A stretch of DNA of 64,000 nucleotides, taken from Acetobacter sacchari (GTDB lineage Bacteria > Pseudomonadota > Alphaproteobacteria > Acetobacterales > Acetobacteraceae). Shown piece by piece: positions 26,799-35,801 of this stretch (positions are counted from its first letter, which is position 1; the number at the start of each line of letters is the position of its first letter). The notes beneath the pieces are model-generated. The model saw only the letters and a list, made by a program, of their open reading frames with translations. It ran no database searches and was not told the origin of the DNA. The stretch spans positions 62,001 through 126,000 of the forward strand of contig NZ_JAFVMF010000013.1 in the NCBI RefSeq assembly GCF_017377715.1, written 5' to 3'. The position numbers and the translations under genes were made by a program.

Positions 26799-27674
26799 TC
26801 ATCTGACCTCACGCGACGGTACGGGCACGTTGCACAACGCAACGCCGTGCGCCGCACGCACGAAGAACTGATCGGTCCGCGCAGCCCGCGCATCCAGATA
26901 GGCCCCGAACGTTGGGCTGTCGGTTCGCATCGTCTGCACATGAGGACGCGCCACCTGCGGCAGATCAGCGGCGAGAGTCATGTTTTTGATCGGAATGTCC
27001 TGATGCTCGTCGGTATAAAAACCTAATGCCCCGGTCCCGCGTCGAAGCGCGCCGAAATACTCCATGCCTACCAGGACGCGCCCGACGACCGCCAGATTAC
27101 GATCAAGCTGTCTCGGCGCCTCGCCATTGATCACGTAAAGCTCCCGCCCGTCCCCGGTGTCAGGCGGCATTTCACGCCCCACGCCAACGGTTCCGTAACA
27201 CTGCGCGGGCCAGACCCGCGCCCCATCGCTTCCTGCAGCCCATCCCGCTACGAGTCCAGCTTGCGGCGCGTAGGGGTCAGGATAGCCAAGCGGGCGAAAC
27301 GCGAGACCGTCCAGAGGCCTGTCGTACTCCGCCGGAGGCTGTTCCACGAAACCTTTCGGAGACGCCGTCTTCCCGTCCCGCACCCGCCATTGCACGACAT
27401 AGTTGTCCTGCACGCGGGTGATGGCGCCGCGGTCCCATGCATGGGCTCGCGCAAGACGCACCACATTCGCGACGTGAACTGGCGCGAAGTCGGGGGCAAG
27501 CTCGATCACGGCTCTCCCGCCATCGGCCATGGTCATCAGCAAAAGTCGCTCCGGTGCGACGGTTTCCCATGCGCTGTCCGGCGCATGGGCGACGATTTCG
27601 GCTGGCGTCGGCGCAGCAGCGCGAGCGGCGACGTTCGAAAGCAGGAGAGCCAAGAAGGCAAGATTCAAGCGCAT
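26799..27674 (-). CDS. Periplasmic cyclophilin-type peptidyl-prolyl isomerase
   Basis: 291 aa from the preferred ATG at 27674, which places a signal peptide (RLNLAFLALLLSNVAARAAA) at the N-terminus; a second ATG at 27689 is in frame. The cyclophilin domain is recognisable in GRAVIELAPDFAPVHVANVVRLARAHAWDRGAITRVQDNYVVQWR and GTVGVGREMPPDTGDGRELYVINGEAPRQLDRNLAVVGRVLVGMEYF. It should accelerate proline isomerisation of periplasmic proteins. Several positions diverge from small cyclophilins, so catalytic strength is uncertain. The last 50 residues are a divergent tail. Confidence 0.85.
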   Translation of the reverse strand: MRLNLAFLALLLSNVAARAAAPTPAEIVAHAPDSAWETVAPERLLLMTMADGGRAVIELAPDFAPVHVANVVRLARAHAWDRGAITRVQDNYVVQWRVRDGKTASPKGFVEQPPAEYDRPLDGLAFRPLGYPDPYAPQAGLVAGWAAGSDGARVWPAQCYGTVGVGREMPPDTGDGRELYVINGEAPRQLDRNLAVVGRVLVGMEYFGALRRGTGALGFYTDEHQDIPIKNMTLAADLPQVARPHVQTMRTDSPTFGAYLDARAARTDQFFVRAAHGVALCNVPVPSREVR

Positions 27675-27786
27675 TGCACAAGAATGCATGCTTATTTCGG
27701 AAGCGGATAGACTCCGTGACTCAAAGCACGACGAGGCGTCGACGGCCGCGGCGAATCATCGCCGCTAGGGCCGTTACATCGACCCT

Positions 27787-28602
27787 TCAGCCGCCTGTTT
27801 GCGTTTTCCGGAAGCTGGCGGGCGACATGCCCAGCAAGTGCGTGAAGGCTTTTGCAAACGCGCTGAGGGATGCGTACCCCGCTTCGGCGGCGACATCCGT
27901 CACGCGCGCTCCCTCCGCGAGTAGAACCGCCGCGTGAAAAAGACGCACCTGCGTGATCCAGTCCTGCCAGGTCATTTTCGTCTCAGCACGGAAATGACGA
28001 CGAAAACTGCGTTCCGACATGCCTGCGTGTCCTACCGCCTGCGCCAGATCCATCCGGGAAGGACAAACGAGGGCCGCGTCCATGGCCCGCGCCAACGATG
28101 GGTGGGTCGCACGTGGCAGCGTGAAGCGACGCTCAGCTTTCTCTTGCATCTGCTCAAGGCAGAGCAGGCCCAAAGTATTGAAAAAACTTTTGGCGACCGG
28201 GTCATTTTCCGCCGAATCTACGCTCCAGCGAAGGGTGTGAAACAGCATTTCCTGTAACAGAGCGGTCACGGGAAACGTCTGGATATGTTCAGCGCGATCA
28301 GGGGGAAACTGAGCGGGATCAAAATAGACCGACACCCCCTCCAGGTCACGAATCATGGTCCGATGCCGCGTCCCCGCTGGAATCCATATGGCGTGCGCGG
28401 CGGGCAACAGATATCGCCCCTCCCGAGCTTCGATCTGCGTCGCGCCGCGTCTTGCGTATGTGATCTGATGACATGGATGCTCATGCCAATCGTAGAAGAC
28501 CGACGTGGACGGATTACGAAACGCAAAACCGGGCGTCCCCGGTCCATCAAGCCTGTTTTCTATCAGAACGCTCAGCGTCTCTCTGGCTGTCAGAGTCTTC
28601 AT
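27787..28602 (-). CDS. AraC-family transcriptional regulator
   Basis: 271 aa from the ATG at 28602 (the frame also opens at a TTG, 28620). The N-terminal cupin sensor contains YDWHEHPCHQITYARRGATQIEAREGRYLLPAAHAIWIPAGTRH. The C-terminal double HTH has MDLAQAVGHAGMSERSFRRHFRAETKMTWQDWITQVRL and the second motif VTDVAAEAGYASLSAFAKAFTHLLGMSPASFRK. It is divergent from the methyltransferase gene with about 90 bp between, so it likely controls that gene and itself. The effector is unknown. Confidence 0.92.
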   Translation of the reverse strand: MKTLTARETLSVLIENRLDGPGTPGFAFRNPSTSVFYDWHEHPCHQITYARRGATQIEAREGRYLLPAAHAIWIPAGTRHRTMIRDLEGVSVYFDPAQFPPDRAEHIQTFPVTALLQEMLFHTLRWSVDSAENDPVAKSFFNTLGLLCLEQMQEKAERRFTLPRATHPSLARAMDAALVCPSRMDLAQAVGHAGMSERSFRRHFRAETKMTWQDWITQVRLFHAAVLLAEGARVTDVAAEAGYASLSAFAKAFTHLLGMSPASFRKTQTGG

Positions 28603-28690
28603 TGGCCGGTATTCGCTCAACTATGGCCTATCCGCGTCAGACGGCCAATCGCCATTTCCTTATCCTGAACGTATAAAGAAGGAAAGAACG

Positions 28691-29473
28691 ATGATCGAAC
28701 CATCCGCCTCACACGCAGCTCGCATTGTTTCGCAATTCACGCGTTGGGCGAAACCGTTTTCCGAATTGCCTATCCACGCCGAAACAGAAAGCATGGCCCA
28801 GACCGTCGCCGCCTGTTCTATCGCCAGGGGCATGAAGGCGCTCGACGTCGCCTGCGGACCGGGGATCGTCGCCTGTGAACTGGCGCGATCAGAGGCGCAG
28901 GTCACCGGCGTCGATCTGACGCCGGCCATGATCGAGCAGGCGCGTCAGCGTGCGCACAGGCTGGGTTACGACGTGGATTTTCATATCGGTGACGCACAAC
29001 ATCTGACATTCGAAGATGCAAGCTTCGACAGGGTTGTGACGCGTTACAGCTTTCATCATATGCAGGAACCGGGAAAAATTCTGACAGAAATGGCGCGCGT
29101 GTGCCGCCCGGACGGCCTTGTCATCGTGATCGACGCGACCCCGGCGCCCGAATGTCAAAAGGCATATGACTATGCCGAAACGCTCCGCGATCCTTCGCAT
29201 ACTTCGGCCCTGACACTGTCGCAGTTGCACGCACTGGGCGCTGAAGCAGGACTGTCTCTCGTGGCGACCTATCAGTATCGTCTCGAATCCAGATTGTCGG
29301 ATCAAGTCGCTCCTGAAGACTGGCCCGCACTGCAGGCGCTGTTCGCAACGGACATCGCCTCCGGAAAGAATGCTCTGGGCATGGACGCGTGGGAGGCCGA
29401 AGACGGCGTTCACTTTTATTTTCCCATTTCAATCGTCGTTTGGAAAAAGGGTTTGGTCAGGCCAGTCGCGTAG
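28691..29473 (+). CDS. SAM-dependent methyltransferase (class I)
   Basis: 260 aa, cytoplasmic. SAM-binding motif I ALDVACGPGIVACELA at about residues 47-62 is followed by VTGVDLTPAMIEQARQRA, FDRVVTRYSFHHMQEPGKIL and VCRPDGLVIVIDATP, the pattern of the UbiE/Methyltransf_11 group. The ATG at 28691 has an AAGGAAAG before it. The frame extends upstream to 28505 without credible sequence. The substrate is unknown; the divergent AraC-type gene probably regulates it. Confidence 0.88.
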   Translation: MIEPSASHAARIVSQFTRWAKPFSELPIHAETESMAQTVAACSIARGMKALDVACGPGIVACELARSEAQVTGVDLTPAMIEQARQRAHRLGYDVDFHIGDAQHLTFEDASFDRVVTRYSFHHMQEPGKILTEMARVCRPDGLVIVIDATPAPECQKAYDYAETLRDPSHTSALTLSQLHALGAEAGLSLVATYQYRLESRLSDQVAPEDWPALQALFATDIASGKNALGMDAWEAEDGVHFYFPISIVVWKKGLVRPVA

Positions 29474-29678
29474 GGCGAATAATTTTCCCCGCACGCTCGC
29501 GCGACAGTCGCTGTCAGACCCGGTCGCAGACAGATCCGGCGAAATGGGCGCAAGATATCGGTATGCCCATTCAGGATTTTATGCCACGCCGATATCTCGA
29601 CAGCCGCAACGTTTCTCGGCCCCTGTCTTCATCCTGCCCGGCAATCTTCGGCGACCGGCGGTCCACGTCTGAAACGCC

Positions 29679-30146
29679 TCAGCTCGCGCCCTCCTCGAAG
29701 CGTATCTGCGACGGATCGATAGCTTCGCTCGGTGCATGATCCGGAACAATGGTCTTCGATGAGGACGGAGGCGCTGCGCCCGCCTTCCCTGCCGCCGCGT
29801 TCGCACAGGGTTGCGGGCGACGGCGCGGCGGACCCGCGCCGTTCGAGGCGTCGGCGTACTGCCCGCCGCCAGCATCGTCCGGCCCGCCCATGCCTCCTCC
29901 CCCCATACCGCCGCCTCCCATGCCGCCGGAAAGACCGCTCAGACCACGCATTCCCATACCCAGACCACTTCCAACTCCCCCGCCAATCAACCCGCCGGCG
30001 AGGCCGCCGACCATGCCTGCGCCCCGACCGATCGAACTCATCAGCGAGCCATGAGGAGATTTTCCACAGCTTTGGTCATTGTCATTGTGCGACCCGGAGC
30101 ATGCGGCGAGCATCAGGGACGCGAGCAAGCCCGCACACAGTTTCAT
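29679..30146 (-). CDS. Glycine-rich lipoprotein
   Basis: 155 aa from the ATG at 30146. The signal peptide LCAGLLASLMLAACSG contains a lipobox (LAAC), so Cys near residue 17 should be lipidated and the protein anchored in a membrane. The middle part is dominated by Gly and Met, with three close copies of a GGGMGG-type unit; the tail is Pro/Ala/Ser-rich. No domain is recognisable. It is a single gene. The frame extends upstream, but those residues lack a signal and are probably untranslated. Confidence 0.7.
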   Translation of the reverse strand: MKLCAGLLASLMLAACSGSHNDNDQSCGKSPHGSLMSSIGRGAGMVGGLAGGLIGGGVGSGLGMGMRGLSGLSGGMGGGGMGGGGMGGPDDAGGGQYADASNGAGPPRRRPQPCANAAAGKAGAAPPSSSKTIVPDHAPSEAIDPSQIRFEEGAS

Positions 30147-30417
30147 GACAGGTTTACTCAAAGTCTGCGCCCTCAACACCACGAGCGATTTCAGGCTCAC
30201 GGAATGCCAAAAGCGCCGGAAACCGCCATAGGGAAGGCCCGCCCTACGCAGCCCTCTCCCGGCCCGGAGTATCCTCCCGGGGAGCGACATCGCACAGCGT
30301 ATGAACCGTCACGAACTGTTATTGAACGCGACAGAAACAGCTCGCCCGTTGCCACGCGTAACAGAGTCGCACATCGCCAGAAACGTGGCGACCAGGCTCT
30401 CAGGCGCACCCTGACTT

Positions 30418-31887
30418 TCAGGCGGAAGCGTAAGGATCTGCGACTTGCGGCCAGAGAGGACGCCCGGCACGAGGCAAATCGAGTTCCGCCATGTCTGGCC
30501 GCACGCAGCCCGGCGCCGAAACGAACAGAACTTCCGAAGCGATGCCGACGAAGCGATTGTAAAAATGTTGCGCTGACTTCACGACCACCGCACGCTTGCT
30601 CGACAGGTCGATTCCAAGGTTCGTGAAGGCTTCCGGAGAAAACGTCTGCTGGCGCCTGGAAACAATGACGACGTCAACCCCTTCGACCACCAGCCACGCA
30701 GCTGCCCCCAAGGAAGAACGGCCTCCGCCCAGTCCGACCTGCAAAAGTTCGTCCGTCACCCCACGAACGACGCCCGTTACATCCAGCGGATCGCTGGAGG
30801 TCAGTCCGCATTTGCCGCCGACGCGCAGAGTCAGGGTTTCCCCGGCGCCAGCCTCAAGACACGCCGACACGACCATCGGGTCCCAGATACACCCAAGAGC
30901 CACTCCCTCGGCGCCGCTATCAAGAAGGTGGCGCAGAACGACCGTATTATCGGAGGGCGCGCCGCCGCCCGCGTTATCTGAAACGTCCGCAAGCACGAGC
31001 GGCTTAGCAGGCAGAGAGGTGAGAATACGCTCGATTGCTTCGTCGACGGACAGGAGACTGGATTCATTGGCCTCCCGCATGTCCCAGATTTCCTGCGCCA
31101 GGCGGGCGGCGAGATCAGCGGCGCGTCCTGCGTCCCCGTCAGCGATAACCAGCGTCTTTGCGCCAACGTCCGGAACGTCCGCCCAGGGAAAGCCATGTGC
31201 AAAGGACACGGAAAGAATTCCGTCCTTCCCTTCGAGCTCCTGCATTCTGTCAACAAAGGAGCGCACCGGCTCGTGTGGCGTACGCCAGACCGAGAGCATA
31301 CGGCAATCGTGTTCAGCCATGACCGGATGTATGCGTCCCTCGGCAGTATCGATCGCCAGACGATAAAGCTCGATCGCTCGCGGCTCGATATCGTCGTGCG
31401 GATACTCCTTGTACAGAACGATCAGGTTAGAATTTTTCTGCATTTTCTCTGTCAAATGACAGTGTAGATCGAGAACCGTTCCGACAACTGCGCTAGGTCC
31501 GACTATGGCGCGCGCGTGAGCGAGCATGTCACCCTCGCAATCATCATAGCCCACAGCCACCATCGCGCCATGCATGGATAATAGAACGACGTCGACTGGT
31601 AGCGCCGCCTTCAGGTCATCCATGATATATCCGCGTATTTCCTCGTAAACGCCACGAAGCGTCAGACCCGCGGGTTGCGCGAATGAGCACACGCTTTCGA
31701 TGATCTCATGCCCCTCGGCCTCCGCGAGTTGACGCCACGCTTTCAGCGGCACGCTGGCCATCGTTGTCGGATGCTCTGTGGCGCCGGTGCGGAACCAGTC
31801 ACGATCTCCCATGAACGCGCTACGCCCGGTCATGATCGGCGAGAACGTGTTGGTTTCCGTTCCGAACGTCGCGATAAAAATTCTCAT
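30418..31887 (-). CDS. M81 family metallopeptidase (MlrC-like), copy 1
   Basis: 489 aa. Belongs to the MlrC / M81 family, named after microcystinase C, which degrades linearised microcystin; DUF1485 N-terminal and MlrC C-terminal domains span nearly the whole protein. Motifs: ATFGTETNTFSP at the N-terminus, LLSMHGAMVAVGYDDCEGD and TVLDLHCHLTEKM (Asp/His metal ligands). It is the last gene of a left-facing set: D-aminoacylase overlaps the GTPase gene by four bases, and this gene starts 5 bp after the GTPase stop. No secretion signal, so it acts in the cytoplasm. The substrate is probably a peptide or acyl-amino acid that other enzymes here also process. Confidence 0.9.
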   Translation of the reverse strand: MRIFIATFGTETNTFSPIMTGRSAFMGDRDWFRTGATEHPTTMASVPLKAWRQLAEAEGHEIIESVCSFAQPAGLTLRGVYEEIRGYIMDDLKAALPVDVVLLSMHGAMVAVGYDDCEGDMLAHARAIVGPSAVVGTVLDLHCHLTEKMQKNSNLIVLYKEYPHDDIEPRAIELYRLAIDTAEGRIHPVMAEHDCRMLSVWRTPHEPVRSFVDRMQELEGKDGILSVSFAHGFPWADVPDVGAKTLVIADGDAGRAADLAARLAQEIWDMREANESSLLSVDEAIERILTSLPAKPLVLADVSDNAGGGAPSDNTVVLRHLLDSGAEGVALGCIWDPMVVSACLEAGAGETLTLRVGGKCGLTSSDPLDVTGVVRGVTDELLQVGLGGGRSSLGAAAWLVVEGVDVVIVSRRQQTFSPEAFTNLGIDLSSKRAVVVKSAQHFYNRFVGIASEVLFVSAPGCVRPDMAELDLPRAGRPLWPQVADPYASA

Positions 31888-31892
31888 CTGTC

Positions 31893-32864
31893 TTATTCCT
31901 GTGTGGTCACGACGCAGCGATCGAGCGCCTCCGCCAGGTCCCCGGAGGGGAACCCCTGGCGGCGTCCGATAAATACAAGTCGGGTGCGCGGGTCGGCCGC
32001 CGCGCGGTCAGGCGCAGGACCGAGAGACGCGCGACGCCCAACCATCTGAAGCAGAAGTGGGCTCCCAGACGCCCCTGCATGGTAGAGAATTCCCTTCGCC
32101 CGCAGAAGTTGTGCCGAAAAACGTCCTACCGTTTCCTGAAACAATGCAAGATCGACAGGGCGCTCTGATTCCCAGGCCAGACTTGCAAAACTGTCCTCGG
32201 CTTTCCCGCCTTCCACGCCAGCAGCGACCGCCGCAAATCGCCGCCGCCCTCCCGATCCAGACAGAGCCGAGTGCGCCAGCAACGCTTCAGGCGTATCGAC
32301 GACAGGCGTCCCCGAGGCGATGTTTCGCAAACGAGCGTGAGCGAAATCGACTTCCGCTGGAGCAAGGATATCCAGACGCGATAGCGTCAACAAATCGGCC
32401 GCCCGTATCTGTTCAATCCACAGCGGGTCGAAAACTCCCTCATCTTCAACAACCAGACTCTGGGCGTCAACGACGCAAAGAACGCCCTCCAGAGCTGCAT
32501 GTCTCCAGATCACGGAGTCCATCAGCGCCGTTCGCATATCGGTCAGCCGGGAAACGCCGCTGCACTCGATCACGATCATTTCCGGCTGCGGCGTTCTCCC
32601 GAGCAGCATCCTGATCGTCGAAAAGAGGTCTCCCTGCAAGGAACAGCAAACGCACCCGTTGCGAAGCGAAAGAATATCTTCCTCACGCCGCTCGAGCAGC
32701 GTTGAATCCACGTCTATCGCGCCGAAATCGTTGACGATCACGGCAAGATTTTCGGCCTCCCGACGCGCCATCAATCTGTTGAGAAGGGTCGTCTTGCCCG
32801 CGCCTAGAAAACCACCCAGCACATAGACCGGGACGGCGACGTCACCGACCAGCGAAGCGCTCAT
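31893..32864 (-). CDS. G3E-family GTPase (CobW/COG0523-like)
   Basis: 323 aa, metallochaperone-type GTPase. Walker A GGFLGAGKTTLLNRL at about residues 17-31; the metal-binding GCVCCSLQGD (CxCC) near residue 72; Walker B EMIVIECSGVS; and the guanine-specificity motif TLSRLD in place of the usual NKxD, a notable deviation. COG0523 proteins deliver or scavenge zinc or cobalt for metalloenzymes. It sits between the metal-dependent D-aminoacylase and M81 genes and could load metal into them (inference). Its ATG overlaps the D-aminoacylase stop. Confidence 0.88.
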   Translation of the reverse strand: MSASLVGDVAVPVYVLGGFLGAGKTTLLNRLMARREAENLAVIVNDFGAIDVDSTLLERREEDILSLRNGCVCCSLQGDLFSTIRMLLGRTPQPEMIVIECSGVSRLTDMRTALMDSVIWRHAALEGVLCVVDAQSLVVEDEGVFDPLWIEQIRAADLLTLSRLDILAPAEVDFAHARLRNIASGTPVVDTPEALLAHSALSGSGGRRRFAAVAAGVEGGKAEDSFASLAWESERPVDLALFQETVGRFSAQLLRAKGILYHAGASGSPLLLQMVGRRASLGPAPDRAAADPRTRLVFIGRRQGFPSGDLAEALDRCVVTTQE

Positions 32865-34360
32865 CGCCGTCCTAACCGCCCCCTGACCGGACGTCCCGGG
32901 GCCGCATCCACCCGCAATTCTCCGCCGTCGATAACCGGTTCGCCATTCACCAGGAGAAAGGATACGCCTTCCGAACGTCGGTTCATCGCCGAAAATTCAG
33001 CCTTGTCGGCAATCGTATCCGGATCGAAAATCACGATATCGGCGTCGCAACCCTCTTGCAGCCGCCCCTTTCGACGCATCTGCGGAGCCGCGGATTCGAT
33101 GATTTTCGCGGGTCCCAGAGAACAGCGACGCATTGCCTCCAGAAGAGAAACTTTCTTTCGTTCCCGCATATACTCCCGAAGAAATTTTGTGAACGTTCCG
33201 GAAGACCGGGGATGCGACGACGCCTCCGCCGGCAACGGCCATTCGCCGCCTTCGTAGGTCGAGCCATCCGGCAGGGTCCACGGCATGGCGTCCGACGCGA
33301 TGATACCGCCAGGATACAGTACCGACGCATCCAGCAACTCCCTGTGGCGGGGAACGCCTTCAACATCGAGAAAATGCCACAAGACCAACGTGTCCGGGCG
33401 CTCCTGCTGCGCGGCAAGAAGCTCGTCCCGGCTGGCTATCCTTTGCCCGTTCTCAACTTTCTGGATAGCCGGGTAATCATTACCCGTCCGCTCCCGAAAC
33501 GCCGGATCCGCAAAGAATGGCGCTCCGATCACCGTAGAACCAGTGCCGTACGGATAGGCTTCCACCGTAACCTTCAGCCCCTGCTTCTGGGCCATGAGCA
33601 CCAGTTCGGCCGCGCGCTCCACATCCTGCAAGCTGGTGCTGTTGAAGTGGCAGATATGCATATGCGCGCCAGTAGCGCCTGCGTAGCCGATGAGCCGTGT
33701 ATAGGCGTCGATCGAGCTTCTCGGATCGATATTCGATGAGTACGCAATATGGGTATATGTCGGAACGTCATAACGTGCGGCAAGCGAGCAGACATCGACA
33801 ATCTCCTTCGCTCCCGCGCCCGGGAGATAGGCATTCGGGATGCCTATACCGACGCCGCCTTCCTCCAGTCCCTGCTCGACAAGCGCAAGTATTTTTCTGC
33901 TTTCACTGTCTGAAGCCGTGTTCTGGCTCCAGCGCGGATCGTCAAAACACTTGCCCATGAAAGACAACGACGGCTCCAACGGTCGCTCGATGATCGCCGA
34001 AATTCTGGCGAACGCCCATGCCGCCGCTGCGCCATAGTTCAGCACCCGCCCGACGTCCGCCTGCTTCTCGTACCATTTCGCCACGGGTAGAATGCCCACC
34101 TCGCACTCAAGGGTCGTCGTCACCCCGTCGAACGCCTGCATCCGGTCGGCAGGTATCGATTGCCCATGCGCGTGAATATCTATGAAACCGGGAGCCACGA
34201 CCTGGCCCGCAGCGTCGATCTCCCGAACTGCTGCGCCCGAGACCGCTCCAACCCGCTCGATGACCCCGGAACGTATGGCGACGTCGCCACGTTTCTCCAG
34301 TCCCGTTTCCGGGTCGACGAGAATGCCGTCGCGGATAATAACGTCGTACATATTGCTCAT
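32861..34360 (-). CDS. N-acyl-D-amino-acid deacylase (D-aminoacylase)
   Basis: 499 aa, amidohydrolase superfamily, releasing a free D-amino acid and carboxylate from N-acyl-D-amino acids. Metal site motifs: VVAPGFIDIHAHGQ near residue 60, TTLECEVGILP (with the family's Cys ligand), TYTHIAYSS, MHICHFNSTS and IASDAMPW. The start was moved to the ATG at 34360, giving MSNMYDVIIRDG, two bases after the CapA-like stop; the longer frame upstream overlaps that gene. It overlaps the GTPase gene. The N-acyl type (acetyl, formyl or longer) cannot be read off. Confidence 0.9.
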   Translation of the reverse strand: MSNMYDVIIRDGILVDPETGLEKRGDVAIRSGVIERVGAVSGAAVREIDAAGQVVAPGFIDIHAHGQSIPADRMQAFDGVTTTLECEVGILPVAKWYEKQADVGRVLNYGAAAAWAFARISAIIERPLEPSLSFMGKCFDDPRWSQNTASDSESRKILALVEQGLEEGGVGIGIPNAYLPGAGAKEIVDVCSLAARYDVPTYTHIAYSSNIDPRSSIDAYTRLIGYAGATGAHMHICHFNSTSLQDVERAAELVLMAQKQGLKVTVEAYPYGTGSTVIGAPFFADPAFRERTGNDYPAIQKVENGQRIASRDELLAAQQERPDTLVLWHFLDVEGVPRHRELLDASVLYPGGIIASDAMPWTLPDGSTYEGGEWPLPAEASSHPRSSGTFTKFLREYMRERKKVSLLEAMRRCSLGPAKIIESAAPQMRRKGRLQEGCDADIVIFDPDTIADKAEFSAMNRRSEGVSFLLVNGEPVIDGGELRVDAAPGRPVRGRLGRR

Positions 34361-34361
34361 C

Positions 34362-35681
34362 CTATGCAGGCGTGTAACGGAGCGTTTCGCCATCGAGCGC
34401 CAATTCCGTTCCAAACGGTCGGGACAACGCATCAAGACGTCCCAGGATCGATCTGGCGTGTTCACCTTTGGCCAACCGGGGAACGCCACGCTGATGCGCC
34501 GCTCCGCCAAGCCCGAGTTCGACGGGATGAATGACCATCTCCTTTAGAAGGCCATCCTCAAATTTACAAATTGGCGCGACAGTTTCCCAAAACCTTGTTT
34601 CAGCCGGAAAGCCCTTCGTGTCATTCTCCGTGCGTAACCGATAGACATGCGCTGGCGTCATGTCAGATGGAGCACGAAACCGACGGTACGAGTCTGCCGG
34701 CAGTCGCGGCACCAACTCATTCTGGCCGATGAAATTTCCCAGACTGTAAAAGATCGGCTTCCCCCGGTAGAATTCTATTCCCCTAAGGAGATGCGGGCCG
34801 TGTCCAGCAACTACATTGGCGCCGGCATCGATAACGCTGTGAGCGAAATCGCGAAAAAATGGCGCAGGCGTCTCTTCGTCAATGACGCCAGCGTCGTTAT
34901 AACCGGGCTCGTGCGAGTGCACGCTCACGATGACGACGTCAGAGACCAGACGCGCCTCTTTCACCCAGCGGACGATGTCATCCACGTCTTCAGCGCGAGC
35001 CGTCGCCTTAATTCTGGTCTCCCTGCCAGGGCGGAAACTCAATCCGCCTAAAGGCAACATTTGCGGATCGGCCGGCTCAAACCCAAAGCCAAGCCTGACG
35101 ATCGCGCGCCGCATGGTCTCAAGCCCCAACTGCTCCGCGATCTCTCGCAGAACCGCCATCTGCGCTTCGGTGATTTCGTACGTAGCCGCATAGTGGAGAG
35201 GGTTGCACCCGGGGCGTCCCAGCATGGCGTCTGTCTGGGCGGCCGCTTCCTGCCCGACACCGAACGTGGACGTGCATGACAACATCGCCACGGTTCCGTT
35301 CGGGTGAGTGCAATATGTCGGCATACGGGCGCGGGTCAGGTCCGGGCCTATGCCTGCGTAAAGAACCTGTCTTTCATCGAGTTCCTTCATCGCCTTGCGC
35401 AGACCGGAGATACTGTAATCCAGACTGTGATTCGTCGCCGCGGCGAACAGGTCGAAGCCCGCTTCGATCAATTCGTCGATAACCCACGACGGCGCGCCGA
35501 AGTGTGACCCCCCGCTCTCGAGCGCTGGATCTCCCTCATAATCGTTCGGCAGCACCTCGAGGTTGGTGAAAGAAACGTCAGCTTCACGAATCAAATCGAA
35601 TAACGGCGCGATGCGCGGGTCGGAGAAACTGTTCAAACGACGCAACAGAATGCTATCGCCGGTGAGCGAAAGTGAAAGCAT
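34362..35681 (-). CDS. CapA-like metallophosphatase (poly-gamma-glutamate synthesis type)
   Basis: 439 aa. The PgsA/CapA family is a calcineurin-like fold: SLTGDSILLRRL at the N-terminus, FTNLEVLPNDYEG, AATNHSLDYS, VSVHSHEPGYND and VVAGHGPHLLRGIEFYRGK. No signal peptide or membrane anchor, unlike the capsule protein CapA. Homologues of this soluble type recur beside D-amino-acid and M81 genes, so a hydrolytic rather than capsular role is more likely. Just two bases separate its stop from the D-aminoacylase start, so they form one operon. Exact reaction unknown. Confidence 0.82.
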   Translation of the reverse strand: MLSLSLTGDSILLRRLNSFSDPRIAPLFDLIREADVSFTNLEVLPNDYEGDPALESGGSHFGAPSWVIDELIEAGFDLFAAATNHSLDYSISGLRKAMKELDERQVLYAGIGPDLTRARMPTYCTHPNGTVAMLSCTSTFGVGQEAAAQTDAMLGRPGCNPLHYAATYEITEAQMAVLREIAEQLGLETMRRAIVRLGFGFEPADPQMLPLGGLSFRPGRETRIKATARAEDVDDIVRWVKEARLVSDVVIVSVHSHEPGYNDAGVIDEETPAPFFRDFAHSVIDAGANVVAGHGPHLLRGIEFYRGKPIFYSLGNFIGQNELVPRLPADSYRRFRAPSDMTPAHVYRLRTENDTKGFPAETRFWETVAPICKFEDGLLKEMVIHPVELGLGGAAHQRGVPRLAKGEHARSILGRLDALSRPFGTELALDGETLRYTPA

Positions 35682-35757
35682 ACTTCATTCCCAGCAAAAT
35701 CCCGTCCAGCGAACGGAAATTGCGCTTCGACGAGTTATTTCGCCGTTCAGTACGATC

Positions 35758-35787
35758 GGGCGTTTCGTCACATCTGACGAAACGCCC
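35758..35787 (-). terminator. Perfect 13-bp hairpin after the TonB receptor
   Basis: Arms GGGCGTTTCGTCA and TGACGAAACGCCC pair perfectly around a four-base loop (catc). It lies between the receptor stop (35802) and the CapA-like start (35681). There is no clear U-tract, so it may attenuate rather than end transcription and set a lower level for the downstream hydrolases. Confidence 0.7.
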
Positions 35788-35801
35788 TGTCATGACCGAT
35801 T

